Assembly (NCBI GenBank): GCA_003255745.1
Contig: QKYL01000187.1
Location: 1 to 64,000 of the forward strand
Origin: Paracoccus saliphilus
Lineage (GTDB): Bacteria > Pseudomonadota > Alphaproteobacteria > Rhodobacterales > Rhodobacteraceae
DNA length: 64,000 nucleotides
Direction: 5' to 3'
Shown here: positions 27,376-35,613 of the stretch, one piece after another
Position numbering within the stretch: position 1 is the stretch's first letter
Layout of the letters: every line of letters starts with the position of its first letter
The notes under the pieces: model-generated
Told to the model about the DNA's origin: nothing
The model's database searches: none
What the model saw: the letters and a program-made list of their open reading frames with translations, nothing else
Program-made: the position numbers and the translations under genes

Positions 27376-27446
27376 GTCGCATGTGGCTGTGGGGAACCGC
27401 CCCTGTTCACTGCGGTTGTGGTCGAAGCAGAGCAAAGGAGATGGCG

Positions 27447-27809
27447 ATGGACGACCAAAGGGTGTGGGATTTCGAACAGGGGCTGTGGCAGACGTCCGAG
27501 GAGCGGTATCACGAACGCGTCGATCCCGAATGCGTCATGGCTCTCAGCCACGAACCATTCCTGGTGCACGGGCAGGGGGCCATCGATGCCGTCAGCGGCA
27601 CCCCGGACTGGGATGAGGTGTCGTTTTCGGACCAGACCATCTCACGCCCCGAGGAAGGGCTGATCGTCGTCGGCTATCGCGTTCGGGCCGAAAAGGGCGA
27701 AACGCGCTTTGACGCTGCCTGCACCTCGGTCTATCGCCGCAAGGCACACGAGGAATGGTCGGTGGTCCAGCACGCGCAGGTCGCGCTTCCCGCGGTCGAG
27801 GGTCGCTGA
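27447..27809 (+). CDS. DUF4440 / SnoaL-like domain protein
   Basis: A 120-residue single-domain protein of the NTF2-like superfamily. VWDFEQGLWQTSEERYHERVDPECVM and the later VGYRVRAEKGETRFDAACTSVYRR and EWSVVQHAQVALP, in pieces, fit a DUF4440-type alpha+beta barrel. No catalytic residues can be assigned. The ATG at 27447 is preferred to the one at 27441 because AAAGGAG abuts the latter. It stands alone between the rplT terminator and the P450 remnant. Confidence 0.75.
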   Translation: MDDQRVWDFEQGLWQTSEERYHERVDPECVMALSHEPFLVHGQGAIDAVSGTPDWDEVSFSDQTISRPEEGLIVVGYRVRAEKGETRFDAACTSVYRRKAHEEWSVVQHAQVALPAVEGR

Positions 27810-27899
27810 TCCCTGCGATAACAGGGCGGGTGCCGGCGGCTTGACCGGCCCCCGCCCCGGCGCCAAGTTGGCACAACTTCCCTGCCGGAAAACGCATTC

Positions 27900-28407
27900 A
27901 TGTTGGACCTGCCTCAAGCCGATCCCGTCAAGGTGCCGCTGGCCGTTCGGCCGCTGGGCCTATGGGCACCGCTATCACCGCGCGCCAGCCCATCGTGTCG
28001 GGCAAGACCGGGTTGCGCTGGCACATGGTGATGGACCCCGACGCACTGCGCCACATCCTCGAGGACCGGGTCAAGGATTGTCCCAAGTCCACAACTACCA
28101 AGCTGATCCTGAACCCGGCTATTGGCGACAGCCTGTTCGTCGCCGAGGGGGCGCATTGGCGCTGGCGACGGCGCGCCGCGGCCCCGGCCTTCGCGCAGCG
28201 CCATGTAGACGGGCTGGGCCCGGTGATGACTGCCGCCGCCGAGGCATCGTGCCGCCGCCTGAGTGCGGTACGCGGACCGGTCAACATGCGCTGCTGGCCC
28301 GCTTTCGCTTTGACCGGGTACCGGGCCGCGATCCCCAGCCGCGCATGATCCTGACGCTCCGCCCCGAAGGCGGCGTCTGGCTGGCTGTCCGGCCGCGCGG
28401 CGACTGA
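27900..28407 (+). pseudogene. Cytochrome P450, frameshifted and internally deleted
   Basis: An ATG at 27900 opens MLDLPQADPVKVPLAVRPLG, then the frame shifts near 27960. The second frame (from about 27962) reads RWHMVMDPDALRHILEDRV and GDSLFVAEGAHWRWRRRAAAPAF, the N-terminal and C-helix region of a P450, where W-x-x-x-R contacts heme. At about 28290 the reading jumps to a third frame with LARFRFDRVPGRDPQPRM and TLRPEGGVWLAVRPR, which is the extreme C-terminus of a P450. Around 300 residues, including the I helix, E-x-x-R and the heme-Cys loop, are missing. It cannot make an active enzyme. Confidence 0.85.
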
Positions 28408-28475
28408 CCCGCAAGGGTTGCGGCTGCTCACGGGGCTGTTACAGACTGCCGCCTGAACAGGCAGCGGAGTGGGCC

Positions 28476-29882
28476 ATGACCGCGATCATCGACTTTCTGA
28501 ACACCATCTTCTGGGGCTATGTGCTGATCTACGGTCTGCTGGCCGTGGGCATCTACTTCACCGCACGGCTGGGCCTGCTGCAATTCCGCCACTTTGCCGA
28601 GATGTGGCGCTGCGTGCGCGGCTCGGGCGTGACCGACCGCGACGGCATCACGCCCTTTCAGGCGCTGTCGGTGTCGCTGGCCAGCCGCGTGGGCACCGGC
28701 AATATCGCGGGCGTCGCAGTGGCGCTGGTCCTGGGGGGGCCGGGCGCGATCTTCTGGATGTGGATGGTGGCGCTGGTGGGGATGGCCACGGCCTATGCCG
28801 AATCCACGCTGGCGCAGCTTTACAAGATCCACGGCCCCGACGGCATGTATCGCGGCGGCCCGGCCTATTACATCTCGCGCGGGCTGGGCCTGCGCTGGCT
28901 GGCGGGACTGTTCGCCGTCGCGCTGATCATCGCCTTTGGCCTGGTGTTCAACGCCGTGCAGGCCAATTCCATTGCCCAGGCGGTCGAAGGCGCATTCGGC
29001 ATCAACGCGGGCCTGGTGGGGCTGGCCGTGGCGGCGCTGTCAGGTGTCATCATCTTCGGCGGCATTCCCCAGATCGCGCGCACCGCGCAGCTGGTCGTGC
29101 CGGTCATGGCGGGCCTTTACCTGCTGGCCGCGGTCGTCGTCCTGGCCCTGAACATCACCGAGGTGCCGGGCATCCTGCTGGGCATCATCCGCAGCGCCTT
29201 CGGCCTGCAGGAGGCCGTGGGCGGCGTCACCGGCGGCGTCATGGCCGCCATGCTGAACGGCATTAAGCGCGGCCTTTTCTCGAACGAGGCCGGCATGGGC
29301 TCGGCCCCTAACATCGCCGCGGTTGCCGTTCCGAACCCGCACCACCCCTCGTCCCAGGGCTTTGTGCAGGCACTGGGCGTCTTCATCGACACGATCCTGG
29401 TCTGCACCGCCACCGCCCTGATGATCCTGTTGGCCGACGTTATCCCCTCGGCCGACCTGACCGGCGTCAACCTGACCCAGGCCGCGCTTTCCGACCATTT
29501 CGGCGGCTTCGGCCACATCTTCGTGGCGGTGGCGATCTTCTTCTTCGCCTTCACTTCGATCATCGGCAATTACAGCTATGCCGAAAACGCGCTGGTCTTC
29601 CTGGGCGCGGGCAAGCCCGGCATCATGGTGCTGCGCCTGGCCGCACTTGGCATGGTCGTCTGGGGCTCGCTGCAGGCCGTGTCGACCGTCTTCAACTTTG
29701 CCGATGCCAGCATGGGCCTGATGGCCACGATCAACCTGATCGCCATCGTGGCGCTGTCGGGCACGGTGGCCAAGGTCACCGCCGACTATCTCAGCCAGCG
29801 CCGCGCCGGGATCGAACCGCAGTTCCACATCAACCGCCACCCCCGCATCGCGCCGGGCGTGAACCGCGACATCTGGAAATGA
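28476..29882 (+). CDS. Sodium:alanine symporter (AGCS family)
   Basis: A 468-residue inner-membrane transporter with about ten to eleven TM helices, importing alanine or glycine with sodium. GLLQFRHFAEMWRCV, the GTGNIAGVAVALVLGGPGAIFWMW family signature (in pieces) and GLFSNEAGMGSAPNIAAVA are diagnostic. GGAG lies at the right distance from the ATG. It is monocistronic, with a strong hairpin downstream. The exact amino acid is inferred. Confidence 0.93.
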   Translation: MTAIIDFLNTIFWGYVLIYGLLAVGIYFTARLGLLQFRHFAEMWRCVRGSGVTDRDGITPFQALSVSLASRVGTGNIAGVAVALVLGGPGAIFWMWMVALVGMATAYAESTLAQLYKIHGPDGMYRGGPAYYISRGLGLRWLAGLFAVALIIAFGLVFNAVQANSIAQAVEGAFGINAGLVGLAVAALSGVIIFGGIPQIARTAQLVVPVMAGLYLLAAVVVLALNITEVPGILLGIIRSAFGLQEAVGGVTGGVMAAMLNGIKRGLFSNEAGMGSAPNIAAVAVPNPHHPSSQGFVQALGVFIDTILVCTATALMILLADVIPSADLTGVNLTQAALSDHFGGFGHIFVAVAIFFFAFTSIIGNYSYAENALVFLGAGKPGIMVLRLAALGMVVWGSLQAVSTVFNFADASMGLMATINLIAIVALSGTVAKVTADYLSQRRAGIEPQFHINRHPRIAPGVNRDIWK

Positions 29883-29899
29883 CCGCCGCCTGAAACGGG

Positions 29900-29934
29900 G
29901 GCGGGCGCGCGGTCTTTCCCCGCGCGCCCGCCCA
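29900..29934 (+). terminator. Strong GC hairpin after the alanine symporter gene
   Basis: GGGCGGGCGCGCGG and CCGCGCGCCCGCCC form a perfect 14-bp stem around a TCTTTCC loop, 18 bases after the stop. No U tract follows, so it may stop transcription with Rho or protect the 3' end. It precedes pheS by 37 bases. Confidence 0.65.
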
Positions 29935-29971
29935 TGCTAACGCGAGGCCAAGTTCTGACACGAGGCCCGCC

Positions 29972-31054
29972 ATGGATGATCTGACCCCGCTGCGCCAGCA
30001 ATGGCTGGACCGCATCACCGCCGCCACCGACCCCGCCGCCATCGAGGAGGTCCGCCTGGCCGCCCTGGGCAAGAAGGGCGAGATCAGCCTGAAGATGCGC
30101 GAACTGGGCCGCATGTCGCCCGAGGAACGCCAGACCACCGGCAAGGCCCTGAACCAGATCCGCGACGAGATCGACGCCGCGCTGCGCGCCCGCAAGCTGT
30201 CGCTGGAGGATGCGGCGCTGGACGCGCGCCTCAGGGACGAATGGCTGGACGTGACCCTGCCGAGCCGCCCGCGCCGCCAGGGGACCATCCACCCGATCAG
30301 CCAGGTCACGGACGAGGTCACCGCGATCTTTGCCGACATGGGCTTTGCCGTCGCCGAAGGCCCGCAGGTCGAAAGCGACTGGTACAATTTCGACGCGCTG
30401 AACATCGCCCCCGAACATCCCGCGCGCCAGGAACACGACACCTTCTTCATGCACCGCGCACCCGGCGACGACCGCCCGCCGCACGTCCTGCGCACCCACA
30501 CCTCTCCGGTTCAGATCCGCGCCATGCAGGATCAGGGCGCGCCGATCCGCGTCATCGCGCCGGGCCGCGTCTATCGCATGGACATGGACCAGACGCATAC
30601 GCCGATGTTCCACCAGATCGAAGGCCTGGCCATCGATCGCGACATCAGCATGGCGCACCTGAAATGGACGCTGGAGGAATTCTGCCGCGCCTTCTTCGAG
30701 GTGCCGTCGGTCGAGCTGCGCTTCCGCGCCTCGCACTTCCCCTTCACCGAACCCTCGGCCGAGGTCGACATCCGCTGTTCGTGGGAAGGTGGCCAGCTGA
30801 AGATCGGCGAGGGCAATTCCTGGCTGGAAATCCTGGGATCCGGCATGGTCCACCCCAATGTCCTGCGCGCGGGCGGCATCGACCCCGACCAGTGGCAGGG
30901 CTTTGCCTTCGGCATGGGCATCGACCGCATCGCGATGCTGAAATACGGCATCCCCGACCTGCGCGCGTTCTTTGAAAGCGACCTGCGCTGGCTGCGGCAT
31001 TATGGGTTTGCAGCAGGGGATATGCCGAGTGTGAGTGGTGGGTTGAGTAGGTGA
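29972..31054 (+). CDS. pheS: Phenylalanine-tRNA ligase alpha subunit
   Basis: Catalytic alpha subunit, 360 residues, of the alpha2-beta2 enzyme that charges tRNA-Phe. An N-terminal coiled coil (about residues 1-85) is followed by the class II catalytic domain: [31 protein letters not shown] (motif 2 region), [10 protein letters not shown], and motif 3 [19 protein letters not shown] precedes the ATG. It is separated from pheT by about 1.26 kb holding a low-GC orphan gene and a TM2 gene on the other strand, instead of the usual close pheST arrangement. Confidence 0.97.
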   Translation: MDDLTPLRQQWLDRITAATDPAAIEEVRLAALGKKGEISLKMRELGRMSPEERQTTGKALNQIRDEIDAALRARKLSLEDAALDARLRDEWLDVTLPSRPRRQGTIHPISQVTDEVTAIFADMGFAVAEGPQVESDWYNFDALNIAPEHPARQEHDTFFMHRAPGDDRPPHVLRTHTSPVQIRAMQDQGAPIRVIAPGRVYRMDMDQTHTPMFHQIEGLAIDRDISMAHLKWTLEEFCRAFFEVPSVELRFRASHFPFTEPSAEVDIRCSWEGGQLKIGEGNSWLEILGSGMVHPNVLRAGGIDPDQWQGFAFGMGIDRIAMLKYGIPDLRAFFESDLRWLRHYGFAAGDMPSVSGGLSR

Positions 31055-31064
31055 CGCACCCGCA

Positions 31065-31646
31065 ATGCGAAGATGCATAGCTTTATTTAAAGTACTTCTG
31101 TCTAAGATTCAGAAGGGCGAATTAACATATCTGATCAGAGCGATCTGGCTGGCAAACGTTTTAGTGGGCCTTTTGCTTGTGCTTCCGTTAGACGCTGCAG
31201 GTGCAGTACTGGGGTCCTCCACGGCTCTATTCATTGCACTAGTCGCCTACCCGTGGCAAAAAAACATTGATCGTCAGCTAAGTATAGATCAGGAGCTTCG
31301 GCTTGCTGCTGCACGTTACCTAAAAGCTGAAGCTAGCCTGCTGGTCGCTTGTCAGAGCGCAACGCGTGATGAAACTAGGAAAGAAGCCCTAAAGGCATTC
31401 GATGAAGCGTTCAGCACACTTACTGCGGAGCTGAAACTCATGTTCCTCATGGTGCCGAAGCCTGTTGCAACGGAGATTAGTGAGCACTTCAACTCGGTTG
31501 GAAAGCTCGCTTTTCTGGCGGCCTACGGTGGTACGCCCGAAGAAAGAGAGTCAGCCGCGCAGCTTGTTCAAGAGTACAATAGTTCACTCGAAAAGCTGAC
31601 GAATGCCATTAAGCCTAGCTTTGGCGTCCGCCCTAGAAGTTTCTAA
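31065..31646 (+). CDS. Low-GC orphan two-TM protein, probably acquired
   Basis: A 193-residue protein that I do not recognise. Two adjacent hydrophobic segments (about residues 26-42 and 44-63) form a hairpin anchor; the rest is a charged, mostly helical cytoplasmic domain rich in Leu, Ala, Glu and Lys. Base use is strikingly different from all neighbours: AT-rich codons such as TTA, TTT, AAA, ATA and GTA are frequent, against strong G/C third positions elsewhere. It starts 10 bases past the pheS stop without a clear ribosome binding site, so the start is uncertain. The composition points to recent transfer. Confidence 0.65.
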   Translation: MRRCIALFKVLLSKIQKGELTYLIRAIWLANVLVGLLLVLPLDAAGAVLGSSTALFIALVAYPWQKNIDRQLSIDQELRLAAARYLKAEASLLVACQSATRDETRKEALKAFDEAFSTLTAELKLMFLMVPKPVATEISEHFNSVGKLAFLAAYGGTPEERESAAQLVQEYNSSLEKLTNAIKPSFGVRPRSF

Positions 31647-31672
31647 TGTTTTAAACTTTTTGAAACCAAGCT

Positions 31673-31972
31673 TTACCGCAACCGCCGCCGGATATCCTCG
31701 CGGTCCGACTGGATCATGCCGGGGATCAGGAACAGGTCGATCACGCACCACAACGCGACAAAGGCCACGGCGGGCCAGCCGATCAGCACCGGGGTCAGCA
31801 GCCAGCCGACCGCCCAGATGGCCAGCATCAGAAGCCCGCTCATCCAGCGGCCCAGATACATGCGGTGGACGCCAAAGCCCCACAGGAAGATCAGCAGCAG
31901 ATAGGCGACCAGCGGCGATTTCGCCTCGTTCGCGACGCGCTGCTCGATCAGCAATTCCCGCTGCGTATCCAT
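31673..31972 (-). CDS. TM2 domain-containing protein
   Basis: A 99-residue membrane protein. SPLVAYLLLIFLWGFGVHRMYLGRW, in pieces, is the TM2 domain signature, where G-x-H-x-x-Y-L-G joins the first helix to the second. Two to three hydrophobic segments span residues 22-85 and a basic C-terminus ends RRRLR. The role of bacterial TM2 proteins is not established. AGGAG lies upstream of the ATG at 31972. It is transcribed against pheS and pheT. Confidence 0.85.
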   Translation of the reverse strand: MDTQRELLIEQRVANEAKSPLVAYLLLIFLWGFGVHRMYLGRWMSGLLMLAIWAVGWLLTPVLIGWPAVAFVALWCVIDLFLIPGMIQSDREDIRRRLR

Positions 31973-32315
31973 CCGTCAGGCTCCTGTCTCATGCGCCCGG
32001 CCCACCTGGCCCGATCCCCTTACAGATAGGAACCCGCGCGCCCTGCGCAAGATGTCGCGCCCCCGACCCGCCCCACACCAGAGCGCGCAAGTGGTGCACG
32101 CGCCCCGTCAAGCCCTACACAGGCCAAGCGGTCAAAGAAAGGCAGAGACCAATTGCTTTCACTGACAGGTTGCATCGGCGGCAAGCAGACCGGTGGGCGC
32201 CGAAAGGGGCAAATTTCGCGGTTGCGGCTTGACCCTTGGCCCGCTGCGCGCTTCAAGGCAGCAAACCCCACCCCCGCCCTTGCCCGAGCGGGCCGGACCC
32301 GGAAAGCCGATCGCC
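31973..32315. other. 343-base gap upstream of pheT
   Basis: This divergent gap between the TM2 gene and pheT must hold a promoter for pheT, since pheT is cut off from pheS. I see no convincing -35/-10 pair, no attenuator with a Phe-rich leader peptide, no T-box and no repeat. An open frame continues upstream from the pheT ATG, but it lacks the family's sequence and is not counted as coding. Confidence 0.5.
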
Positions 32316-34703
32316 ATGAAGTTCACCCTGTCCTGGCTCAAAGAGCATCTTGAGACCACCGCCACCCTTGAGCAGATTGCCGAGGCGCTGACCGACCTGG
32401 GCCTGGAGGTCGAGGAGGTCGCAGACCCCGCAGCCCGGCTGCGGACCTTTACATTGGCGCGGGTCGAGCATGCCGAACAGCATCCCGACGCCGATCGCCT
32501 GCGCGTCTGCCGTGTGATGACGGACGAAGGCGAAAAGCAGATCGTCTGCGGTGCGCCCAACGCCCGCGCGGGGATCACGGTCGTGCTGGCCAAGCCCGGC
32601 GATTACGTTCCCGGCATCGACACGACGCTTGGTGTGGGCAAGATCCGCGGCATCGAAAGCCACGGCATGATGGCCAGCGAACGTGAACTGGAGCTGTCTG
32701 AGGAACACGATGGCATCATCGAGCTGCCCTCGGGCGAGGTCGGCCAGCGCTTTGTGGACTGGTTGGCGCAGAACGCGCCAGAGAAGATCGACCCGATGAT
32801 CCATATCAAGATCACCCCGAACCGGCCCGATGCGCTTGGTGTGCACGGGATCGCCCGCGACTTGGCGGCGCGTGGTTTGGGGGTTCTGAAGCCGGTGACG
32901 GTTCAGCCGGTTCCCGGCAGCTTTCCCTGCCCGATAGGCGTGACCATCGACGGTGGCGTCGCTGGCAAGGCGCCGTTCTTCGCCGGGCGTGTGGTGCGGG
33001 GCGTGACGAATGGCCCGTCGCCCGTCTGGCTGCAAAAGCGCCTGCGCGCCATTGGCCTGCGGCCGATCAACGCGCTGGTGGACATCACGAACTTCTTCAC
33101 CTTTGACCTGAATCGTCCGCTGCACGTCTTTGACGCTGCCAAGGTGTCGGGCAACCTGGTCCTGCGCGGCGCATGCGCGGGCGAGGAGCTGGTGGCGCTG
33201 GACGACAAGACCTATCCGTTGCCCGAAGGCGCCGTGGTGATCTGCGACGATGGTGGTCCCGAAAGCATTGCGGGCATAATGGGCGGCGCGGCCTCGGGCG
33301 CGTCCGAGGCGACAACCGATGTTTTCATCGAGGCCGCTTATTTCGATCCGATCAGCACCGCCGCCGCCGGCCGCGCGCTGAAGATCAACAGTGATGCGCG
33401 CTATCGGTTCGAGCGCGGCATCGACCCTGCCTTCACCCTGCCGGGGCTGGAACTGGCGACGCGCATGGTCATGGACCTGTGTGGCGGCGAGGCGTCCGAG
33501 GTCGTGACGGCTGGCGCGCTGCCCGACACCGGCCGGGCCTATCGCCTGGACCCGCAGCGGACCAGCCGCCTGGTCGGCATGGACATCCCGGAAGCCGATC
33601 AGCGTGCCACGCTGGAGGTCCTGGGCTTCCGGCTGGACGGCGACATGGCCCATGTCCCCTCATGGCGCCCCGACGTGCTGGGCGAGGCCGACCTGGTCGA
33701 AGAAATTGCCCGCATCGCCAGCCTGACCAAGTTGCAAGGCAAGCCCCTGCCTCGCCCCAGGCCCGGTGTGCCGCAGCCTGTGCTGACGCCCCTGCAGGTC
33801 CGCGAAAAGACCGCACGCCGGACGGCTGCCGCACTGGGCTATAATGAATGCGTGACCTACAGCTTCATTGACCAAACCTCGGCCGCGCTGTTCGGCGGCG
33901 GCACGGATGCGGTGCGGGTGGACAACCCCATCAGCAGCGAGATGAGCCATCTGCGTCCCGATCTGCTGCCCGGCCTGCTGCAGGCGGCGGCGCGCAACCA
34001 GGCACGCGGTTTTGCAGACCTGGCGCTGTTCGAACTGGGGCCGGTCTTTTCCGGCGGCGAGCCAGGCGACCAAGCCGTGCGCATCAGCGGCCTGCTGGTT
34101 GGCCAAATCGCGCCGCGTGACCCTTTCGGCAGCCGCCGAAAGGTGGATCTTTATGACGCCAAGGCAGATGTCGAGGCGATTTTGCAGGCCATCGGCGCGC
34201 CGTCCAAGGCGCAGATCAACCGCAAGCTGGACGGCTGGTGGCATCCCGGCCGTGCGGGCAATATCGCGCTTGGGCCGAACGTGCTGGCAACCTTTGGCGA
34301 GGTCCATCCCAAGGTGTTGCGCCAGATGGATGTCAAGGGGCCGGCTGTCGGCTTTACCATCCAGCTGGCGGCCGTGCCCTTCCCCAAGGTCAAGACGCCC
34401 ACGCGCCCGGCTCTGGATCTGTCCGAACTGCAGGCGGTCGAACGCGACTTTGCCTTTGTTGTGGACCCTCAGGTCGAGGCGCTGACCCTGGTCAATGCCG
34501 CAGCCGGGGCCGACAAGGCCCTGATCCAAAGCGTTTCGGTTTTTGATCAGTTCACGGGGCTGGACAACGGGCAGAAATCCATCGCGATCTCGGTCCGGAT
34601 GCAGCCGCGCGACAAGACCCTGACCGATGCCGAGATTGAGGCCGTGGCCCGCAAGGTGGTCGACAAGGTCCAGAAGGCCACCGGGGGCACCCTGCGCGGC
34701 TGA
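32316..34703 (+). CDS. pheT: Phenylalanine-tRNA ligase beta subunit
   Basis: Beta subunit, 795 residues, with editing and tRNA-binding functions. The N-terminus MKFTLSWLKEHLETTATL is the family start, followed by an EMAP-like tRNA-binding domain with HPDADRLRVCRV and VVLAKPGDYVPG, the B3/B4 editing domain with SAGIMGGAASGASEAT-type residues (SIAGIMGG), the catalytic-like core with FIDQTSAALFGGG, and the C-terminal B8 anticodon-binding domain ending at about residue 795. The ATG at 32316 was chosen over a longer open frame on family alignment. Confidence 0.97.
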   Translation: MKFTLSWLKEHLETTATLEQIAEALTDLGLEVEEVADPAARLRTFTLARVEHAEQHPDADRLRVCRVMTDEGEKQIVCGAPNARAGITVVLAKPGDYVPGIDTTLGVGKIRGIESHGMMASERELELSEEHDGIIELPSGEVGQRFVDWLAQNAPEKIDPMIHIKITPNRPDALGVHGIARDLAARGLGVLKPVTVQPVPGSFPCPIGVTIDGGVAGKAPFFAGRVVRGVTNGPSPVWLQKRLRAIGLRPINALVDITNFFTFDLNRPLHVFDAAKVSGNLVLRGACAGEELVALDDKTYPLPEGAVVICDDGGPESIAGIMGGAASGASEATTDVFIEAAYFDPISTAAAGRALKINSDARYRFERGIDPAFTLPGLELATRMVMDLCGGEASEVVTAGALPDTGRAYRLDPQRTSRLVGMDIPEADQRATLEVLGFRLDGDMAHVPSWRPDVLGEADLVEEIARIASLTKLQGKPLPRPRPGVPQPVLTPLQVREKTARRTAAALGYNECVTYSFIDQTSAALFGGGTDAVRVDNPISSEMSHLRPDLLPGLLQAAARNQARGFADLALFELGPVFSGGEPGDQAVRISGLLVGQIAPRDPFGSRRKVDLYDAKADVEAILQAIGAPSKAQINRKLDGWWHPGRAGNIALGPNVLATFGEVHPKVLRQMDVKGPAVGFTIQLAAVPFPKVKTPTRPALDLSELQAVERDFAFVVDPQVEALTLVNAAAGADKALIQSVSVFDQFTGLDNGQKSIAISVRMQPRDKTLTDAEIEAVARKVVDKVQKATGGTLRG

Positions 34704-34764
34704 CCAATGAATGCAGAACGGGGGGCTGACGTGCCCCCCGGCACAGGTCTGCCGCAGGACGCCG

Positions 34765-34851
34765 TCAGAAGATCAGCGACAGGATGCCGATCACGACCAG
34801 CAGGCCGATGATAAAGATGATTCCTGCGATGCTGCCAAAGAACTTGAGCAT
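34765..34851 (-). CDS. 28-residue single-TM small protein
   Basis: A reading frame of 28 codons starts with ATG at 34851 and encodes MLKFFGSIAGIIFIIG and then LLVVIGILSLIF, a single hydrophobic helix with one Lys near the start. A strong AGGAG lies 6 bases upstream of the ATG, which is the main reason for calling it. It lies between pheT and tRNA-Gly. Function unknown; such tiny membrane peptides often modulate a larger membrane protein. It is not a translated shadow of another gene. Confidence 0.65.
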   Translation of the reverse strand: MLKFFGSIAGIIFIIGLLVVIGILSLIF

Positions 34852-34929
34852 GATGATCTCCTGTTTGTGTGACAGGGCAACGAGCAGGGCGGAATGTTGT
34901 TCCGCGCGAATCGGGCATCTGGGGAAAGT

Positions 34930-35003
34930 TGGAGCGGGTGACGGGAATCGAACCCGTGTCTCTAGCTTGGAAGGCTAGGGTCTTACCATTACACAACACC
35001 CGC
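34930..35003 (-). tRNA. tRNA-Gly(TCC)
   Basis: On the minus strand the acceptor GCGGGTG pairs with CACCCGC, the anticodon loop is CTTCCAA (anticodon TCC), the T arm contains GGTTCGATTCC, the discriminator is U73 as in bacterial tRNA-Gly, and CCA is encoded. Confidence 0.97.
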
Positions 35004-35051
35004 GTGGGGTCTTGTATAAGCAGGTCGGCCGGCAGGTTCAAGACCGTGGCG

Positions 35052-35504
35052 TCATCGGCGTGTGGCAAAGAATTCCTGCAGCAGCGCCCGCGCGGGGGCG
35101 GCCGACAATCCGTCATAGACCTGCGGCCGGTGGTGGCATTGTGCATGGCCAAAGACGCGGGCGCCATGCGCAACCCCGCCCATCCGCGGGTCCGGCGCGC
35201 CATAGTAGAGGCGGCCGATCCGCGCGGCCGAGATCGCGGCGGCGCACATTGGGCAGGGCTCCAGCGTCACCCACAGGTCATGACCTGGCAGCCGCTCGGA
35301 CCCCCGGGCCGCGCAGGCGGCGCGGATTGCCAGAATCTCGGCATGGGCGGTCGGATCGCTGAGTTCGCGCGTGCGGTTGCCGGCGGCGGCCACGACGCGG
35401 CCCTTCGGGTCGGTCACCACGGCACCCACCGGCACCTCGCCGCGCCGGGCGGCGGCGCGGGCCTCGGCCAGGGCCTGCGGCATATGGGAGATAAAGGCGG
35501 ACAT
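35052..35504 (-). CDS. tadA: tRNA-specific adenosine deaminase
   Basis: Deaminates A34 of tRNA-Arg(ACG) to inosine. The 150-residue protein has the zinc-dependent deaminase motifs TAHAEILAIRAA (His ligand and catalytic Glu) and LEPCPMCAAAISAARI (two Cys ligands), followed by GAPDPRMGGVAHGARVF. The N-terminal MPQALAEARAA helix is typical. The ATG at 35504 was chosen; ATG at 35483 is also possible. A much longer upstream frame overlaps the divergent rluB start and is not coding. Confidence 0.93.
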   Translation of the reverse strand: MSAFISHMPQALAEARAAARRGEVPVGAVVTDPKGRVVAAAGNRTRELSDPTAHAEILAIRAACAARGSERLPGHDLWVTLEPCPMCAAAISAARIGRLYYGAPDPRMGGVAHGARVFGHAQCHHRPQVYDGLSAAPARALLQEFFATRR

Positions 35505-35613
35505 GCCCCGCCTTGTGGCAACAGGAACGGGCGGGCGCAAGAAAGGCTTTCCACATGACGGGGAAGGGCGTAGGGAACCCTCTTTGCCCCGCAGCGATGC
35601 GAAGGAGATGCGC

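Noticed and set aside
31973..32315. Attenuator or T-box upstream of pheT
   Set aside because: No Phe-rich leader peptide, terminator-antiterminator pair or T-box motif can be recognised.
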